A stretch of 64,000 nt of DNA from an uncultured Thermoanaerobaculia bacterium (lineage in GTDB: Bacteria; Acidobacteriota; Thermoanaerobaculia; Multivoradales; Multivoraceae), in NCBI GenBank assembly GCA_951813015.1, contig CATOTG010000006.1:1021501-1085500 (forward strand), in the 5' to 3' direction. Shown one piece after another: positions 28,839 through 37,383 of this stretch; positions within the stretch are counted from its first letter, which is position 1, and each line of letters opens with the position of its first letter. The notes below the pieces were generated by a model, which searched no databases, had not been told where the DNA came from, and saw nothing but the letters and a program-made list of their open reading frames with translations. The translations under genes and the position numbers were made by a program.

Positions 28839-29312
28839 ATGACTGCAATAGCCAGAGCCAGAACGGCGAACCCGACGTACAGCCCCAAGGTGGGGGAGAT
28901 CGAGCGACGCTGGTACGTGGTGGACGCGGAAGGAGCGACGCTTGGGCGCCTGGCCACCCGGGTCGCCCGCATCCTGACGGGCAAGGACAAGACCACCTAT
29001 GCGCGCCACATCGACGTCGGCGACTTCGTGGTCATCGTCAACGCCGAGAAGGCGGTTCTCACCGGCGGCAAGGACGACAAGAAGATCTACTACCGCCACA
29101 GCGGCCAGCCGGGCAAGCTCAAGTCGGAGACCGCAGGCCGTCTGCGCGGCCGCAGGCCGACCAGGCTCGTCGAGTTGGCGGTGCGGGGCATGTTGCCCAA
29201 GAACCGCCTCGGCCGGCGACAACTGCGCAAGCTCAAGGTCTATGCCGGCGCGGACCATCCGCATACGGCGCAGCAGCCGGAGCCGATCGCGATCGAGAGG
29301 AGTCCGAGTTGA
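28839..29312 (+). CDS. rplM: 50S ribosomal protein L13
   Basis: The 157-aa protein carries the L13 core: [58 protein letters not shown] and [15 protein letters not shown]. About 20 extra residues precede the core, starting at ATG 28839. The TGA overlaps the TTG start of rpsI, the classic rplM-rpsI pair. Confidence 0.96.
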   Translation: MTAIARARTANPTYSPKVGEIERRWYVVDAEGATLGRLATRVARILTGKDKTTYARHIDVGDFVVIVNAEKAVLTGGKDDKKIYYRHSGQPGKLKSETAGRLRGRRPTRLVELAVRGMLPKNRLGRRQLRKLKVYAGADHPHTAQQPEPIAIERSPS

Positions 29313-29711
29313 CGGAAGCGAGTACGGAAGCGAATTACGGGACCGGCCGTCGCAAGACGGCCACGGCGCGCGTGTTCCTGCGTGCCGGCAACGGTGAGAT
29401 GACGGTCAACGGCATGGGGATGGACGACTACTTCAGCAGCGAAGTGCTGAAGATGATCGTCCGCCAGCCTCTGCAGGTAGTCGAGAAAGAGGGTGAAATC
29501 GACATGTCGGCCACGGTCCGTGGCGGCGGCAGTTCGGGTCAAGCCGGCGCCATTCGGCACGGCCTCTCTCGCGCGCTTCGTCGAGTTTGAACCCACGTTC
29601 CGCGAACCGCTCAAGGCGGCCGGGTTCATGACCCGTGATCCGCGGCGGAAGGAACGCAAGAAGTACGGTCAAAAGGGTGCGCGTGCGCGCTTCCAGTTCA
29701 GCAAGCGGTAG
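29309..29711 (+). CDS. rpsI: 30S ribosomal protein S9, one frameshift
   Basis: S9 starts at TTG 29309 overlapping rpl[20 protein letters not shown] and [19 protein letters not shown] are in the first frame. The frame then breaks near 29575 and the rest ([28 protein letters not shown] and the terminal QFSKR that reaches the P-site tRNA) is in another frame to TAG 29709-29711. One extra base or two missing bases explain it. S9 is essential, so a sequence error is far more likely than decay. Confidence 0.9.
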
Positions 29712-29724
29712 CGGGGAGAGTCTC

Positions 29725-30588
29725 TTGGCTCAAGTCACGATGAAAGAGATGCTGGAGGCGGGTGTCCACTTCGGCCATCAGACCAGGCGCTGGAATCCGA
29801 AGATGCGCAGTTACATCTTCGGTCGCCGCAACGGCATTTACATCATCGATCTTCAGCAGACGCTTCTGCGCTTCCGCGAGGCGGCGGACTACGTTGAGCA
29901 CATGGCTCGCATGGGGCGGCGGTTGCTGTTCGTCGGCACCAAGCGTCAGGCGCGGCATGCGATCGAGGAAGAGGCGCGGCGCTGCGGCCAGTTCTACGTC
30001 ACCCATCGCTGGCTCGGCGGTACGCTGACCAACTTCGTCACGATCCGGGCCTCGGTCGAGCGCCTTCAGGAGACGGAGAAGAAGCTCGCCGACGAGGAGA
30101 ATCTTCTGACCAAGAAGGAACTTCTGCGGCTGGACCGCGAGCGCGAGAAGATGGTCCGCAACCTCGACGGCATCCGGGACATGGAACGGCTCCCCGACGC
30201 CCTGTTCGTCGTCGACCCGAGGCGCGAGCACATCGCAATCGCGGAGGCGAACAAGCTGAACATCCCGGTGGTGGCCATCGTGGATACGAACTGCGACCCG
30301 GAACTCGTGGATCACGTGATTCCTGGCAACGACGACGCGATTCGGACGATTCGGTTGTTTGCCGGTCGCATCGCCGACTCCTACATCGAGGGCGCCGCGG
30401 TCTGGAGCAAGGGCGACGAAGGGGAAGCAGCACCCGCGGCCGCCGCCCAGGCTGAAGGCGAAGTTGCCGAGCCGGCCCCGGTGGAGACTCCGGCGGCGGC
30501 CGAGACACCGGCCGCGGAAGGGCAGGCCGCGCCTGCTGAGCCGGCCGCCGAGACGGCGGAACCTGCCGCGGCCAGCGATAGCGCGTAA
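29725..30588 (+). CDS. rpsB: 30S ribosomal protein S2
   Basis: The 287-aa S2 begins at TTG 29725 behind GGGGAGAG. Core motifs are present: [54 protein letters not shown] and [11 protein letters not shown]. From about residue 232 there is an Ala/Glu/Pro-rich acidic tail of about 55 residues absent from E. coli S2 but common in some other phyla. It is followed by tsf, the standard order. Confidence 0.96.
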   Translation: MAQVTMKEMLEAGVHFGHQTRRWNPKMRSYIFGRRNGIYIIDLQQTLLRFREAADYVEHMARMGRRLLFVGTKRQARHAIEEEARRCGQFYVTHRWLGGTLTNFVTIRASVERLQETEKKLADEENLLTKKELLRLDREREKMVRNLDGIRDMERLPDALFVVDPRREHIAIAEANKLNIPVVAIVDTNCDPELVDHVIPGNDDAIRTIRLFAGRIADSYIEGAAVWSKGDEGEAAPAAAAQAEGEVAEPAPVETPAAAETPAAEGQAAPAEPAAETAEPAAASDSA

Positions 30589-30710
30589 GCCATCACGCAG
30601 GTTTGTGGTGAAGCGCCGACGGTCCTTCGTCCGGCGTGCGAGATTAGTGAAGTTCCAGTCAGGGGCCAGTCAGGCAAGGAAACCGGGGCCCCGTTAGGGA
30701 GAAGGAAGCG

Positions 30711-31355
30711 ATGAGCAAAGCAGTGACAGTCGCAATGGTCAAGGAACTCCGTGAACGGACCGGCGCCGGCATGATGGACTGCAAGAGGGCCCTGGTGGAG
30801 ACCGGCGGCGACGTGGAGGAGGCGCTCGATGCGCTACGCAAGAAGGGGCTGGCCTCGGCCGCCAAGAAGGCGGGTCGCGCCACCAGCGACGGGCTCGTCG
30901 TCTCCTACATCCACGCCGGCGGCAAGATCGGCGTGCTGCTCGAGATCAACTGCGAGACGGACTTCGTGGCTCGCACGGCGGACTTCCAGCAGTTGGCGCA
31001 CGATCTCTCGCTTCACGTGGCCGCCAGCCAGCCCCGTTTTGTCGGTCGCGACGAGGTGACGGAGGACGTCCTCGAACGGGAAAAGAAGATCCACCGGGAG
31101 CAGGCGCTCGAGTCGGGCAAGCCGGAACACATCGTCGAGCGCATCGTCGAAGGGCGGATGGGCAAGTTCTTCGCCGAGAATTGCCTCCTGGAGCAGCCCT
31201 TCGTCAAGGACCCGGACAAGAAGGTCGAGGACGTGCTCAAGGCGGCGATCGCCAAGCTGGGCGAGAACATGCGCATCTGCCGCTTCGCGAGGTTCCAGCT
31301 GGGCGGCGATTCGACCGTCGCCGCGGCGATCCTGCCGGCCCAAGGTCCGTCCTGA
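30711..31355 (+). CDS. tsf: elongation factor Ts
   Basis: EF-Ts is the GDP exchange factor for EF-Tu. The 214-aa form has the N-terminal UBA-like domain ([19 protein letters not shown]), the NCETDFVAR core contact motif and the coiled region. It is shorter than E. coli EF-Ts (about 283 aa), of the compact type seen in several phyla. The 122-nt gap from rpsB contains an imperfect GC hairpin around 30625-30650 and a short repeat (CCAGTCAGG/GCCAGTCAGG). Confidence 0.95.
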   Translation: MSKAVTVAMVKELRERTGAGMMDCKRALVETGGDVEEALDALRKKGLASAAKKAGRATSDGLVVSYIHAGGKIGVLLEINCETDFVARTADFQQLAHDLSLHVAASQPRFVGRDEVTEDVLEREKKIHREQALESGKPEHIVERIVEGRMGKFFAENCLLEQPFVKDPDKKVEDVLKAAIAKLGENMRICRFARFQLGGDSTVAAAILPAQGPS

Positions 31356-31362
31356 TCGCCGA

Positions 31363-32091
31363 ATGACCGAAGCCCCCGCCGCCAGGCCGGCGTACCGCCG
31401 CATCCTGCTCAAGCTGTCGGGCGAAGCCCTGATGGGTGACAAGCCGTTCGGCATCGACGAGGGGGTCGTGGCGAGGATCGCGGCGCAGATTCGGGGTGTC
31501 TTCGAAACCGGCGTGGAGATCGGCATCGTGGTTGGGGGTGGCAACGTGATCCGCGGTCTGGCGGCGAGCCATCGCGGCGTCGAGCGGGCCACCGGTGATT
31601 ACATGGGCATGCTGGCGACGGTGATCAACAGCCTCGCAATGCAGGACGCGCTGGAGAAGACCGGCGTTCCGACCCGGGTGCAGACGGCGCTCGAAATGCG
31701 CAGCGTCGCTGAACCGTTCATTCGCCGACGGGCGATCCGGCACCTGGAGAAGGGCCGGGTCGTGATCTTCGGCGCCGGCGCCGGCAACCCCTACCTGACG
31801 ACGGACACGGCCGCCGCCCTGCGCGCGAACGAAGTCCAGGCCGAGATTCTGCTCAAGGCAACCCAGGTCGACGGCGTGTACAGCGCCGACCCGCGCCGGA
31901 ACGCCGATGCGAAACGCCTGCCCCAGGTGACCTATCAGGAGGTCCTGGAGCGCAACCTGGGCATCATGGACGCGGCCGCGATCAGCCTGTGCCGGGAGAA
32001 CGACCTGCCGATCGCGGTCTTCGATCTCGGTGTGGAGGGCAACATACTGCGGGTGGTTCTGGGCGAGCGGGTCGGTTCCCTGGTCAAGTGA
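31363..32091 (+). CDS. pyrH: UMP kinase
   Basis: PyrH makes UDP from UMP. The 242-aa amino-acid-kinase-fold protein has [63 protein letters not shown] and [13 protein letters not shown]. It starts 7 nt after tsf. The order rpsB-tsf-pyrH-frr is among the most conserved in bacteria. Confidence 0.97.
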   Translation: MTEAPAARPAYRRILLKLSGEALMGDKPFGIDEGVVARIAAQIRGVFETGVEIGIVVGGGNVIRGLAASHRGVERATGDYMGMLATVINSLAMQDALEKTGVPTRVQTALEMRSVAEPFIRRRAIRHLEKGRVVIFGAGAGNPYLTTDTAAALRANEVQAEILLKATQVDGVYSADPRRNADAKRLPQVTYQEVLERNLGIMDAAAISLCRENDLPIAVFDLGVEGNILRVVLGERVGSLVK

Positions 32092-32101
32092 GCCCCGCGC
32101 A

Positions 32102-32115
32102 AGCTGCTAGCAGCT
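32102..32115. repeat. 14-bp perfect palindrome between pyrH and frr
   Basis: AGCTGCTAGCAGCT reads the same on both strands, 10 nt after the pyrH stop, and is followed by AGAGCTAGAG. It could be a small operator or processing site, or chance; no partner sequence elsewhere was noticed. Confidence 0.4.
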
Positions 32116-32155
32116 AGAGCTAGAGTTGCAGCCGCACGAGGAGGCAGGGAGGCCT

Positions 32156-32710
32156 ATGCAAGAGCTGTTCTTGGAGATGGAGATCAAGATGAAGGATGGC
32201 GTCGACCACCTTCATGAGGAGCTGAAGACACTGCGGACCGGTCGAGCGTCGACTGCGCTGCTCGACGGGGTGACGGTCGAGTACTACGGCACGCCGACGC
32301 CCCTGAACCAACTCGCGAGCCTGTCCGTCGCCGATGCCACGTTGCTCGTGGCGCAACCGTTCGATCCGACCCAGATTGCCGCGATCGAGCGTGCGATCCT
32401 GGTAGCCGATCTGGGGCTGAATCCCTCCAACGACGGCAGGATTGTCCGTATCCCCGTGCCTCCCCTGACCGAGGAGCGGCGCAAGGAGATGGTGAAGCGT
32501 GCCCACGAGATCGCGGAGCGGTTCCGCAATACCGTGCGCGGCGTGCGGCGCGAAGGCAACGATCGGCTGAAGCAGATGGAGAAGGCCAAGGAGATTTCGC
32601 AGGACGACGAACGCCGCGGGTTCGATGAGATGCAGAGGCTCCATGACCACTACATCGGGCTGGTGAACCAGGCGCTGTCGAACAAGGAGAAGGACATCCT
32701 CGAGGTGTAG
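32156..32710 (+). CDS. frr: ribosome recycling factor
   Basis: RRF with EF-G splits post-termination ribosomes. The 184-aa protein has the triple-helix-bundle motifs ELKTLRTGRASTALLDGV, YYGTPTPLNQLASL, PPLTEERRKEMVK and VRREGNDRLKQMEKAKEIS. ATG 32156 follows GAGGCAGGGAGG and yields the standard length. Confidence 0.96.
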   Translation: MQELFLEMEIKMKDGVDHLHEELKTLRTGRASTALLDGVTVEYYGTPTPLNQLASLSVADATLLVAQPFDPTQIAAIERAILVADLGLNPSNDGRIVRIPVPPLTEERRKEMVKRAHEIAERFRNTVRGVRREGNDRLKQMEKAKEISQDDERRGFDEMQRLHDHYIGLVNQALSNKEKDILEV

Positions 32711-32729
32711 TGCCAGGAGCATTGCTTCC

Positions 32730-33923
32730 TTGACTGTCCACGCAATTGTCCCGGCCGCCGGAGAGGGAAGGCGGTACGGAGCCGATCGGCCGAAGCAGTT
32801 CTCCCTGCTCCTGGATCGTCCGCTGCTGGCCTGGACGGTCGAGCGGCTTGTAGCCGCACCGGTCATCGACCGGGTGGTGGTCGCGGCGCCGGCGGGGCGC
32901 GCCAGTCAGACGCAGGAAATGCTGGCAGCGGAAGTTGGGCCGCGGCCCGGAGTCGCGGTCGTCACGGTGGAAGGTGGCCGGCGCCGCCAGGATTCGGTGG
33001 CGGTCGCTCTGGCGGCGGCCGCCGCGGCGCCTGCGGACTGGGTGGCAGTCCACGACGGCGCCCGTCCCTGCCTGAGCGCGGTGGATCTCGAGGCGGTCGT
33101 CCAGGCGGCGGCGAAGAGCGGTGGGGAGGGAGCGGTCCTCGGACGCCCGGTGAGCGACACGCTGAAGACGGTTGAGTCGGGTCGACTCGGCGCGACGGTC
33201 GCTCGGGCCGCTCTGTTTCGAGCCGAGACGCCCCAGGTCTTTCGGGCTGGCGGACTGGCGGCTGCGCTCGATCGGGCGGCCGCGGACGACATCGACGTGA
33301 GCGACGAGAGCAGCCTGTTCGAACCGGGCTCGGTGGCTGCCGTTGCAGCGTCCCAACCGAACCCGAAACTCACCGACCCTTCCGATCGCGCCACGATCGA
33401 GGCACTTCTGCGGCGCTCGCGGGGGGCGCCTGGGGACGTCGAGACCGCGATTGGCCATGGCTACGACGTCCATCGGCTGGTCGCCGGGCGGCCGTTGGTC
33501 CTCGGCGGGCAGCGCATTCTCCACGACACCGGACTGGACGGCCACAGCGATGCCGACGTGGTGCTCCATGCGATCGGCGACGCTCTGCTCGGCGCCGCGG
33601 GGCTCGGCGACCTGGGGGTCCATTTTCCGCCGTCTGACGAGACCTGGCGCGGGGCCGATAGCTCGGACCTGCTCCAGCGGATCGTCGAGCTGGTTCGCGA
33701 GCACGGGTTCGCGGTCCGCAACTGCGACGTGACGTTGATCGCCGAGCGGCCGCGGATGGCGCCCTACCGCACGGTGATCGAGGAGCATGTGGCGCGCCTG
33801 CTTGGACTCGATCCCGCGCGGATGAACTTCAAGGCCACGACCCACGAAGGGTTGGGCGCTCTCGGTCGAGGCGAGGGCATGGCGGCCGAGGCCGTCGTGC
33901 TGGTGGAGCGGCAGCCCATATGA
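32730..33923 (+). CDS. ispDF: bifunctional IspD/IspF (MEP pathway fusion)
   Basis: One 397-aa chain fuses two steps of the MEP isoprenoid pathway. Residues about 1-225 are IspD (VHAIVPAAGEGRRYGADRPKQ nucleotide loop, AVHDGARPCLS), the CDP-ME synthetase. From about 236 it is IspF (GHGYDVHRLV metal site, DGHSDADVVLHAIGDALLGA, KATTHEGLGALGRGEG), the MEcPP synthase. IspDF fusions are known in alpha- and epsilon-proteobacteria and some other lineages. IspE, the intermediate step, is not fused. The TTG start is 19 nt after frr, and the stop overlaps rlmB. Confidence 0.95.
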   Translation: MTVHAIVPAAGEGRRYGADRPKQFSLLLDRPLLAWTVERLVAAPVIDRVVVAAPAGRASQTQEMLAAEVGPRPGVAVVTVEGGRRRQDSVAVALAAAAAAPADWVAVHDGARPCLSAVDLEAVVQAAAKSGGEGAVLGRPVSDTLKTVESGRLGATVARAALFRAETPQVFRAGGLAAALDRAAADDIDVSDESSLFEPGSVAAVAASQPNPKLTDPSDRATIEALLRRSRGAPGDVETAIGHGYDVHRLVAGRPLVLGGQRILHDTGLDGHSDADVVLHAIGDALLGAAGLGDLGVHFPPSDETWRGADSSDLLQRIVELVREHGFAVRNCDVTLIAERPRMAPYRTVIEEHVARLLGLDPARMNFKATTHEGLGALGRGEGMAAEAVVLVERQPI

Positions 33924-34699
33924 GCGGGCAGGGAGATCGCCGCGGTGTCTCGGCGCCGGCTCCCGGCGTGGACTGGCGGCTCGGGTTCCAGCCGGTACGC
34001 GAGATCCTGCGCAGCCACCCGCACCAGGTCGCCGAAGTCGTCATCTCAAGGGCGGCGGGGCAGCGCCGGCGGGCAATCGAGAGCCTGTGCGCGCGCCACC
34101 GCGTGCCGGTTCGCAGCGTGGCCGCCGCTGAACTGCGAACGCGACTCGAAGCGGCGGGGCTCGAACCAGCGCCGGCGCGCGGCTTCGCGGCGGTCCTGGC
34201 GTCCGGGCATCGGGATGAATCCGCGGACGCCGCGGCCGATTCGCAGCTCGTCGTGCTGGTCGAGGACGTGCAGGATCCGCGGAACCTGGGTGCTCTGCTG
34301 CGTGTGTGCGAGGGCGCCGGGGTCGGACGTGTTCTGATCCGTGACCGCGGCGCGGCGCCGGTTTCCGCCGCGGTCGCCCAGACCGCCGCGGGCGCGGTCG
34401 ACTGGCTTGATGTCGAGCGGATTGTGAACAGCGGCCAGGAAATCGAGCGCCTCAAGAGTCACGGTTTCTGGGTCTACGGCGCCGACGGTACGGGTGACCC
34501 ACCGTGGACGGTCGACCTGAGCGGCCCGATCGTTCTCTGCATCGGCGGCGAGGCGCGCGGCCTGCGGCGCCGAACGAGAAGCCTCTGCGATGGCCTTCTC
34601 GGCCTGCCGATGCGTGGCCGCGTAGAGTCGCTGAACCTCTCTACCGCGGCCGCCGCACTGCTGTACGAGGCGGTGCGCCAGCGTCTTGTCACGCCGTAG
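33920..34699 (+). CDS. rlmB: TrmH/SpoU-family rRNA 2'-O-methyltransferase (RlmB-like)
   Basis: The 259-aa SPOUT enzyme has an N-terminal L30e-like substrate domain (GFQPVREILRSHPHQVAEVVI) and the trefoil-knot motifs 1-3: LVEDVQDPRNLGALLR, IVLCIGGEARGL and LPMRGRVESLNLSTAAAALLYE. RlmB methylates G2251 of 23S rRNA; target assignment is by similarity, since the family also includes tRNA enzymes. It overlaps ispDF by 4 nt. Its last codons contain the tRNA promoter. Confidence 0.88.
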   Translation: MSGQGDRRGVSAPAPGVDWRLGFQPVREILRSHPHQVAEVVISRAAGQRRRAIESLCARHRVPVRSVAAAELRTRLEAAGLEPAPARGFAAVLASGHRDESADAAADSQLVVLVEDVQDPRNLGALLRVCEGAGVGRVLIRDRGAAPVSAAVAQTAAGAVDWLDVERIVNSGQEIERLKSHGFWVYGADGTGDPPWTVDLSGPIVLCIGGEARGLRRRTRSLCDGLLGLPMRGRVESLNLSTAAAALLYEAVRQRLVTP

Positions 34700-34714
34700 G
34701 GCGTGGCGTAGACT
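34686..34714 (+). promoter_or_regulatory. promoter of the tRNA-Thr-Tyr-Gly operon
   Basis: TTGTCA (34686-34691), a 17-nt spacer and TAGACT (34709-34714) straddle the rlmB stop codon. The predicted start would be about 45 nt upstream of tRNA-Thr. A GGCGCC-N5-GGCGCC repeat lies between the promoter and the tRNA. Confidence 0.6.
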
Positions 34715-34764
34715 CCGGCGTCGCCGTGGCGCCGCCATGGCGCCCAAGTGCCTCGGTGGCGAGG

Positions 34765-34840
34765 GCCGGCATAGCTCAGTTGGTAGAGCAACTGCCTTGT
34801 AAGCAGTAGGTCCTCGGTTCGAGTCCGGGTGCCGGCTCCA
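34765..34840 (+). tRNA. tRNA-Thr (anticodon TGT)
   Basis: A full cloverleaf is visible: acceptor GCCGGCA pairs with TGCCGGC, and the anticodon stem ACTGC/GCAGT has loop CTTGTAA with TGT at 34798-34800. The T-arm loop is TTCGAGT, and CCA is encoded at 34838-34840. Confidence 0.97.
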
Positions 34841-34854
34841 CGGGGGAAGTTGCC

Positions 34855-34941
34855 GGAGGTGTGGCCGAGCGGTCAAAGGCAACAGACTGTAAATCTGTCG
34901 GGCAAAGCCCTACGATGGTTCGAATCCATCCGCCTCCACCA
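34855..34941 (+). tRNA. tRNA-Tyr (anticodon GTA)
   Basis: This is a class II tRNA with a long variable arm. Acceptor GGAGGTG pairs with CGCCTCC (one G-T wobble). Anticodon stem ACAGA/TCTGT holds loop CTGTAAA with GTA at 34889-34891. Discriminator A and encoded CCA are at 34938-34941. Confidence 0.97.
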
Positions 34942-34964
34942 CCTTCCTGGCCTCGGCGGGGCTC

Positions 34965-35039
34965 GCGGGAGTAACTCAGGGGTAGAGTCACAGCCTTCCA
35001 AGCTGTTGGTCGCGGGTTCGAATCCCGTCTCCCGCTCCA
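34965..35039 (+). tRNA. tRNA-Gly (anticodon TCC)
   Basis: Acceptor GCGGGAG pairs with CTCCCGC; anticodon stem ACAGC/GCTGT has loop CTTCCAA with TCC at 34997-34999; CCA is at 35037-35039. Its T-arm/acceptor segment 35019-35031 is perfectly complementary to a 13-nt string repeated eight times in the array that begins 3 nt downstream. Confidence 0.97.
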
Positions 35040-35041
35040 CG

Positions 35042-35880
35042 CCGCGCGGAGCGCGGGCGTGTAGCGTGAGACGGGATTCGGCGTTCGGCGCACCTTTCGC
35101 GCGCTGCGCGCACGAGAGGAGCGTCTCGGCCATCAAATCCCTTCCTGTTGTGCAGCCGGGGGGTGCCGCGCGGAGCGCCGGCGTGTAGCGTGAGACGGGA
35201 TTCGGCGTACATCGCTTGCTGCGCCCGCGATGTGGGCCAGCGAATCCCTTGGTGCGTTGCTCGGACCGCGCGGAGCGCTGGCGTGTAGCGTGAGACGGGA
35301 TTCGGCGTACATCGCTTGCTGCGCCCGCGATGTGGGCCAGCGAATCCCTTGGTGCGTTGCTCGGACCGCGCGGAGCGCTGGCGTGTAGCGTGAGACGGGA
35401 TTCGGCGTACATCGCTTGCTGCGCCCGCGATGTGGGCCAGCGAATCCCTTTGTGCGTTGCTCGGACCGCGCGGAGCGCTGGCGTGTAGCGTGAGACGGGA
35501 TTCGGCGTACATCGCTTGCTGCGCCCGCGATGTGGGCCAGCGAATCCCTTGGTGCGTTGCTCGGACCGCGCGGAGCGCTGGCGTGTAGCGTGAGACGGGA
35601 TTCGGCGTACATCGCTTGCTGCGCCCGCGATGTGGGCCAGCGAATCCCTTGGTGCGTTGCTCGGACCGCGCGGAGCGCTGGCGTGTAGCGTGAGACGGGA
35701 TTCGGCGTACATCGCTTGCTGCGCCCGCGATGTGGGCCAGCGAATCCCTTTGTGCGTTGCTCGGACCGCGCGGAGCGCTGGCGTGTAGCGTGAGACGGGA
35801 TTCGGCGTACATCGCTTGCTGCGCCCGCGATGTGGGCCAGCGAATCCCTTGTGCGTGCCTGGTCCGCGCGGGGCTTGCTA
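35042..35880 (+). repeat. tandem array of 100-bp units downstream of tRNA-Gly
   Basis: Units start with CCGCGCGGAGCGC at 35042, 35166, 35266, 35366, 35466, 35566, 35666 and 35766, with a partial start at 35864. The first unit is 124 bp with a different middle, units 2-7 are exactly 100 bp and nearly identical, and unit 8 is 98 bp. Each contains GAGACGGGATTCG, the reverse complement of tRNA-Gly 35019-35031. Units 2-8 also contain a nested inverted repeat (GGGATTCG with CGAATCCC, and ACATCGC with GCGATGT inside), so each unit can fold into a hairpin of about 52 nt. A G/T variant at 35251 and each following 100 bp reads G,G,T,G,G,T, showing a 300-bp higher-order duplication. All three minus frames are open but this follows from the repeat; no protein is proposed. 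Confidence 0.95.
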
Positions 35881-35930
35881 CGCTGGGTCGCGCGGCGCAA
35901 GCTCGCAGGCTGATTCTGGAGGTTTCAGAG

Positions 35931-36959
35931 ATGAGAGTGAATCGTCTTCTTCCGGCCGTGCCGGCACTGTGCGCGGTGCTCCTGCCCTTCCTGCACGGGC
36001 CGGCATTCAGCAGCGAACAGCAGTGGGTCGCCTACTCCGGAGGCGACGGTCCCGGGGCCGGCCGCAAGGTCGTTCTGATCGCCGGCGACGAGGAGTACCG
36101 TTCGGAAGAGGCGTTGCCCATGCTCGGCAAGGTGCTCTCCGTGCGACACGGTTTCGAGTGCGTCGTGCTGTTCTCGATCAATGCGGAGACCGGAGCGATC
36201 GATCCCGAAGAGCAGACGAACATCCCGGGTCTCGAGGCTCTGGCTGACGCCGACCTGATGGTCATCGCGACGCGGTTCCGGGAACTCCCCGACGAGCAGA
36301 TGAAGCACATCGTCGACTACGTCGAATCGGGGCGGCCGATCGTCGGACTGCGAACCGCGACTCACGCCTTCTCCTACCAGCGCAATCCGGACAGCCCTTA
36401 CGCGCACTGGAGCTTCCGCAGCGAGAGCTGGCCAGGCGGGTTCGGCCAGCAGGTGCTAGGGGAGACCTGGATCAACCACCACGGCCGCCACGGCCGGGAA
36501 AGCACCCGCGGCGTAGCGGCCCCCGGCGCCGCCGGCCATCCGATCCTGCGCGGAGTGACCGATGTCTGGGGGCCGACGGACGTCTACGGCGTGGAGAACC
36601 TCGATGACGACGCGGAGGTGTTGCTGCACGGCGCGGTGCTGGCCGGCATGACACCGAACGACCCGCCGGTCGAGGGAGCGAAGAACGACCCGATGGAGCC
36701 GCTGGCGTGGACTCGCTCGTACACGGGCAGCGGCGGCAAGGCCTCGCGGGTGTTCACGACAACGATGGGTTCCTCGACGGACTTCGAGAGCGAGGGACTG
36801 CGCCGCCTGATCGTCAACGCCGTGTACTGGGGCCTTGGCATGGAGGACCGGATCCCGGAGCAGAGCGACGTGCGGATCGTCGGCGAGTACCAGCCGACGG
36901 ATTTCGGCTTCGGGAGTCAGGCGGTCGGCGTCATGCCGTCGGACCACGCGCTGCCGTAG
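35931..36959 (+). CDS. secreted ThuA-like protein
   Basis: The 342-aa precursor has a signal peptide (MRVNRLLP, hydrophobic core, cleavage near AFSSE) and a ThuA-type, glutamine-amidotransferase-like fold: KVVLIAGDEEYRSEEALPML, a VIATRFRELPDEQ strand and GRPIVGLRTATHAF, where ThuA-like proteins carry a His-containing motif. Many ThuA-like proteins are secreted and sit in sugar-degradation loci; activity is unproven. ATG 35931 follows CTGGAGG. The gene starts about 50 nt after the repeat array, so its transcription probably begins within or just after it. Confidence 0.8.
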   Translation: MRVNRLLPAVPALCAVLLPFLHGPAFSSEQQWVAYSGGDGPGAGRKVVLIAGDEEYRSEEALPMLGKVLSVRHGFECVVLFSINAETGAIDPEEQTNIPGLEALADADLMVIATRFRELPDEQMKHIVDYVESGRPIVGLRTATHAFSYQRNPDSPYAHWSFRSESWPGGFGQQVLGETWINHHGRHGRESTRGVAAPGAAGHPILRGVTDVWGPTDVYGVENLDDDAEVLLHGAVLAGMTPNDPPVEGAKNDPMEPLAWTRSYTGSGGKASRVFTTTMGSSTDFESEGLRRLIVNAVYWGLGMEDRIPEQSDVRIVGEYQPTDFGFGSQAVGVMPSDHALP

Positions 36960-37383
36960 CGCGACCGATCCGGCGCCAGGAAGTGGCCTGCTGCCACCGC
37001 GGTCCAGTCCACGGGCCGAGGATCGTCGGGGCGAAGAGCGGCCAGAGGCCGCCTTCCGCCGACTCGGACACACCGGCCAGCAGGAGACCGTTTGCTTCCG
37101 CATCGGCGAGAGAACCGGTCCAGCACCCAGGGAACGAAGCGGACCGGATTTGCCAGCCGCAAGGAGCCGAGCAGGGTCGCGCACAGACCGGCGGCCGGCG
37201 AACCGATCGCGATCGTCGCGATCATCGTCGCGGAGGATCAACCCGGATGGGATCTGGCTTGCCCTCGCGTTGCCGTTCCGGTTCGATGCGAGTGACTGGA
37301 GTCGCGGCACGACTCCTGTCCTGACGGAGCGGTGGCATACTGCGGCGCCTGCCGACGAACAGATCCGGCACTGGGGGTGCGCA
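36960..37383. other. 424-nt gap without a recognisable gene
   Basis: No plus-strand gene with family similarity is seen. On the minus strand two overlapping frames give a hydrophobic stretch (GLCATLLGSLRLANPVRFV in one, GGLWPLFAPTILGPW in the other) that would join if one indel near 37100 were repaired. This may be a remnant of a membrane protein gene, at low confidence. A GCAATGG start of the aminotransferase gene ends the gap. Confidence 0.3.

Noticed and set aside
35042..35880. CRISPR array
   Set aside because: Units are 100 bp and almost entirely identical; there are no unique spacers and no cas genes nearby.
34873..35900. Long open reading frames on the minus strand across the tRNA genes and repeat array, giving proteins with 100-residue repeats
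   Set aside because: They are antisense to tRNA genes and arise because the 100-bp repeat lacks stops in all three minus frames. The same peptides appear shifted between frames, and no ribosome-binding site or family similarity supports them.
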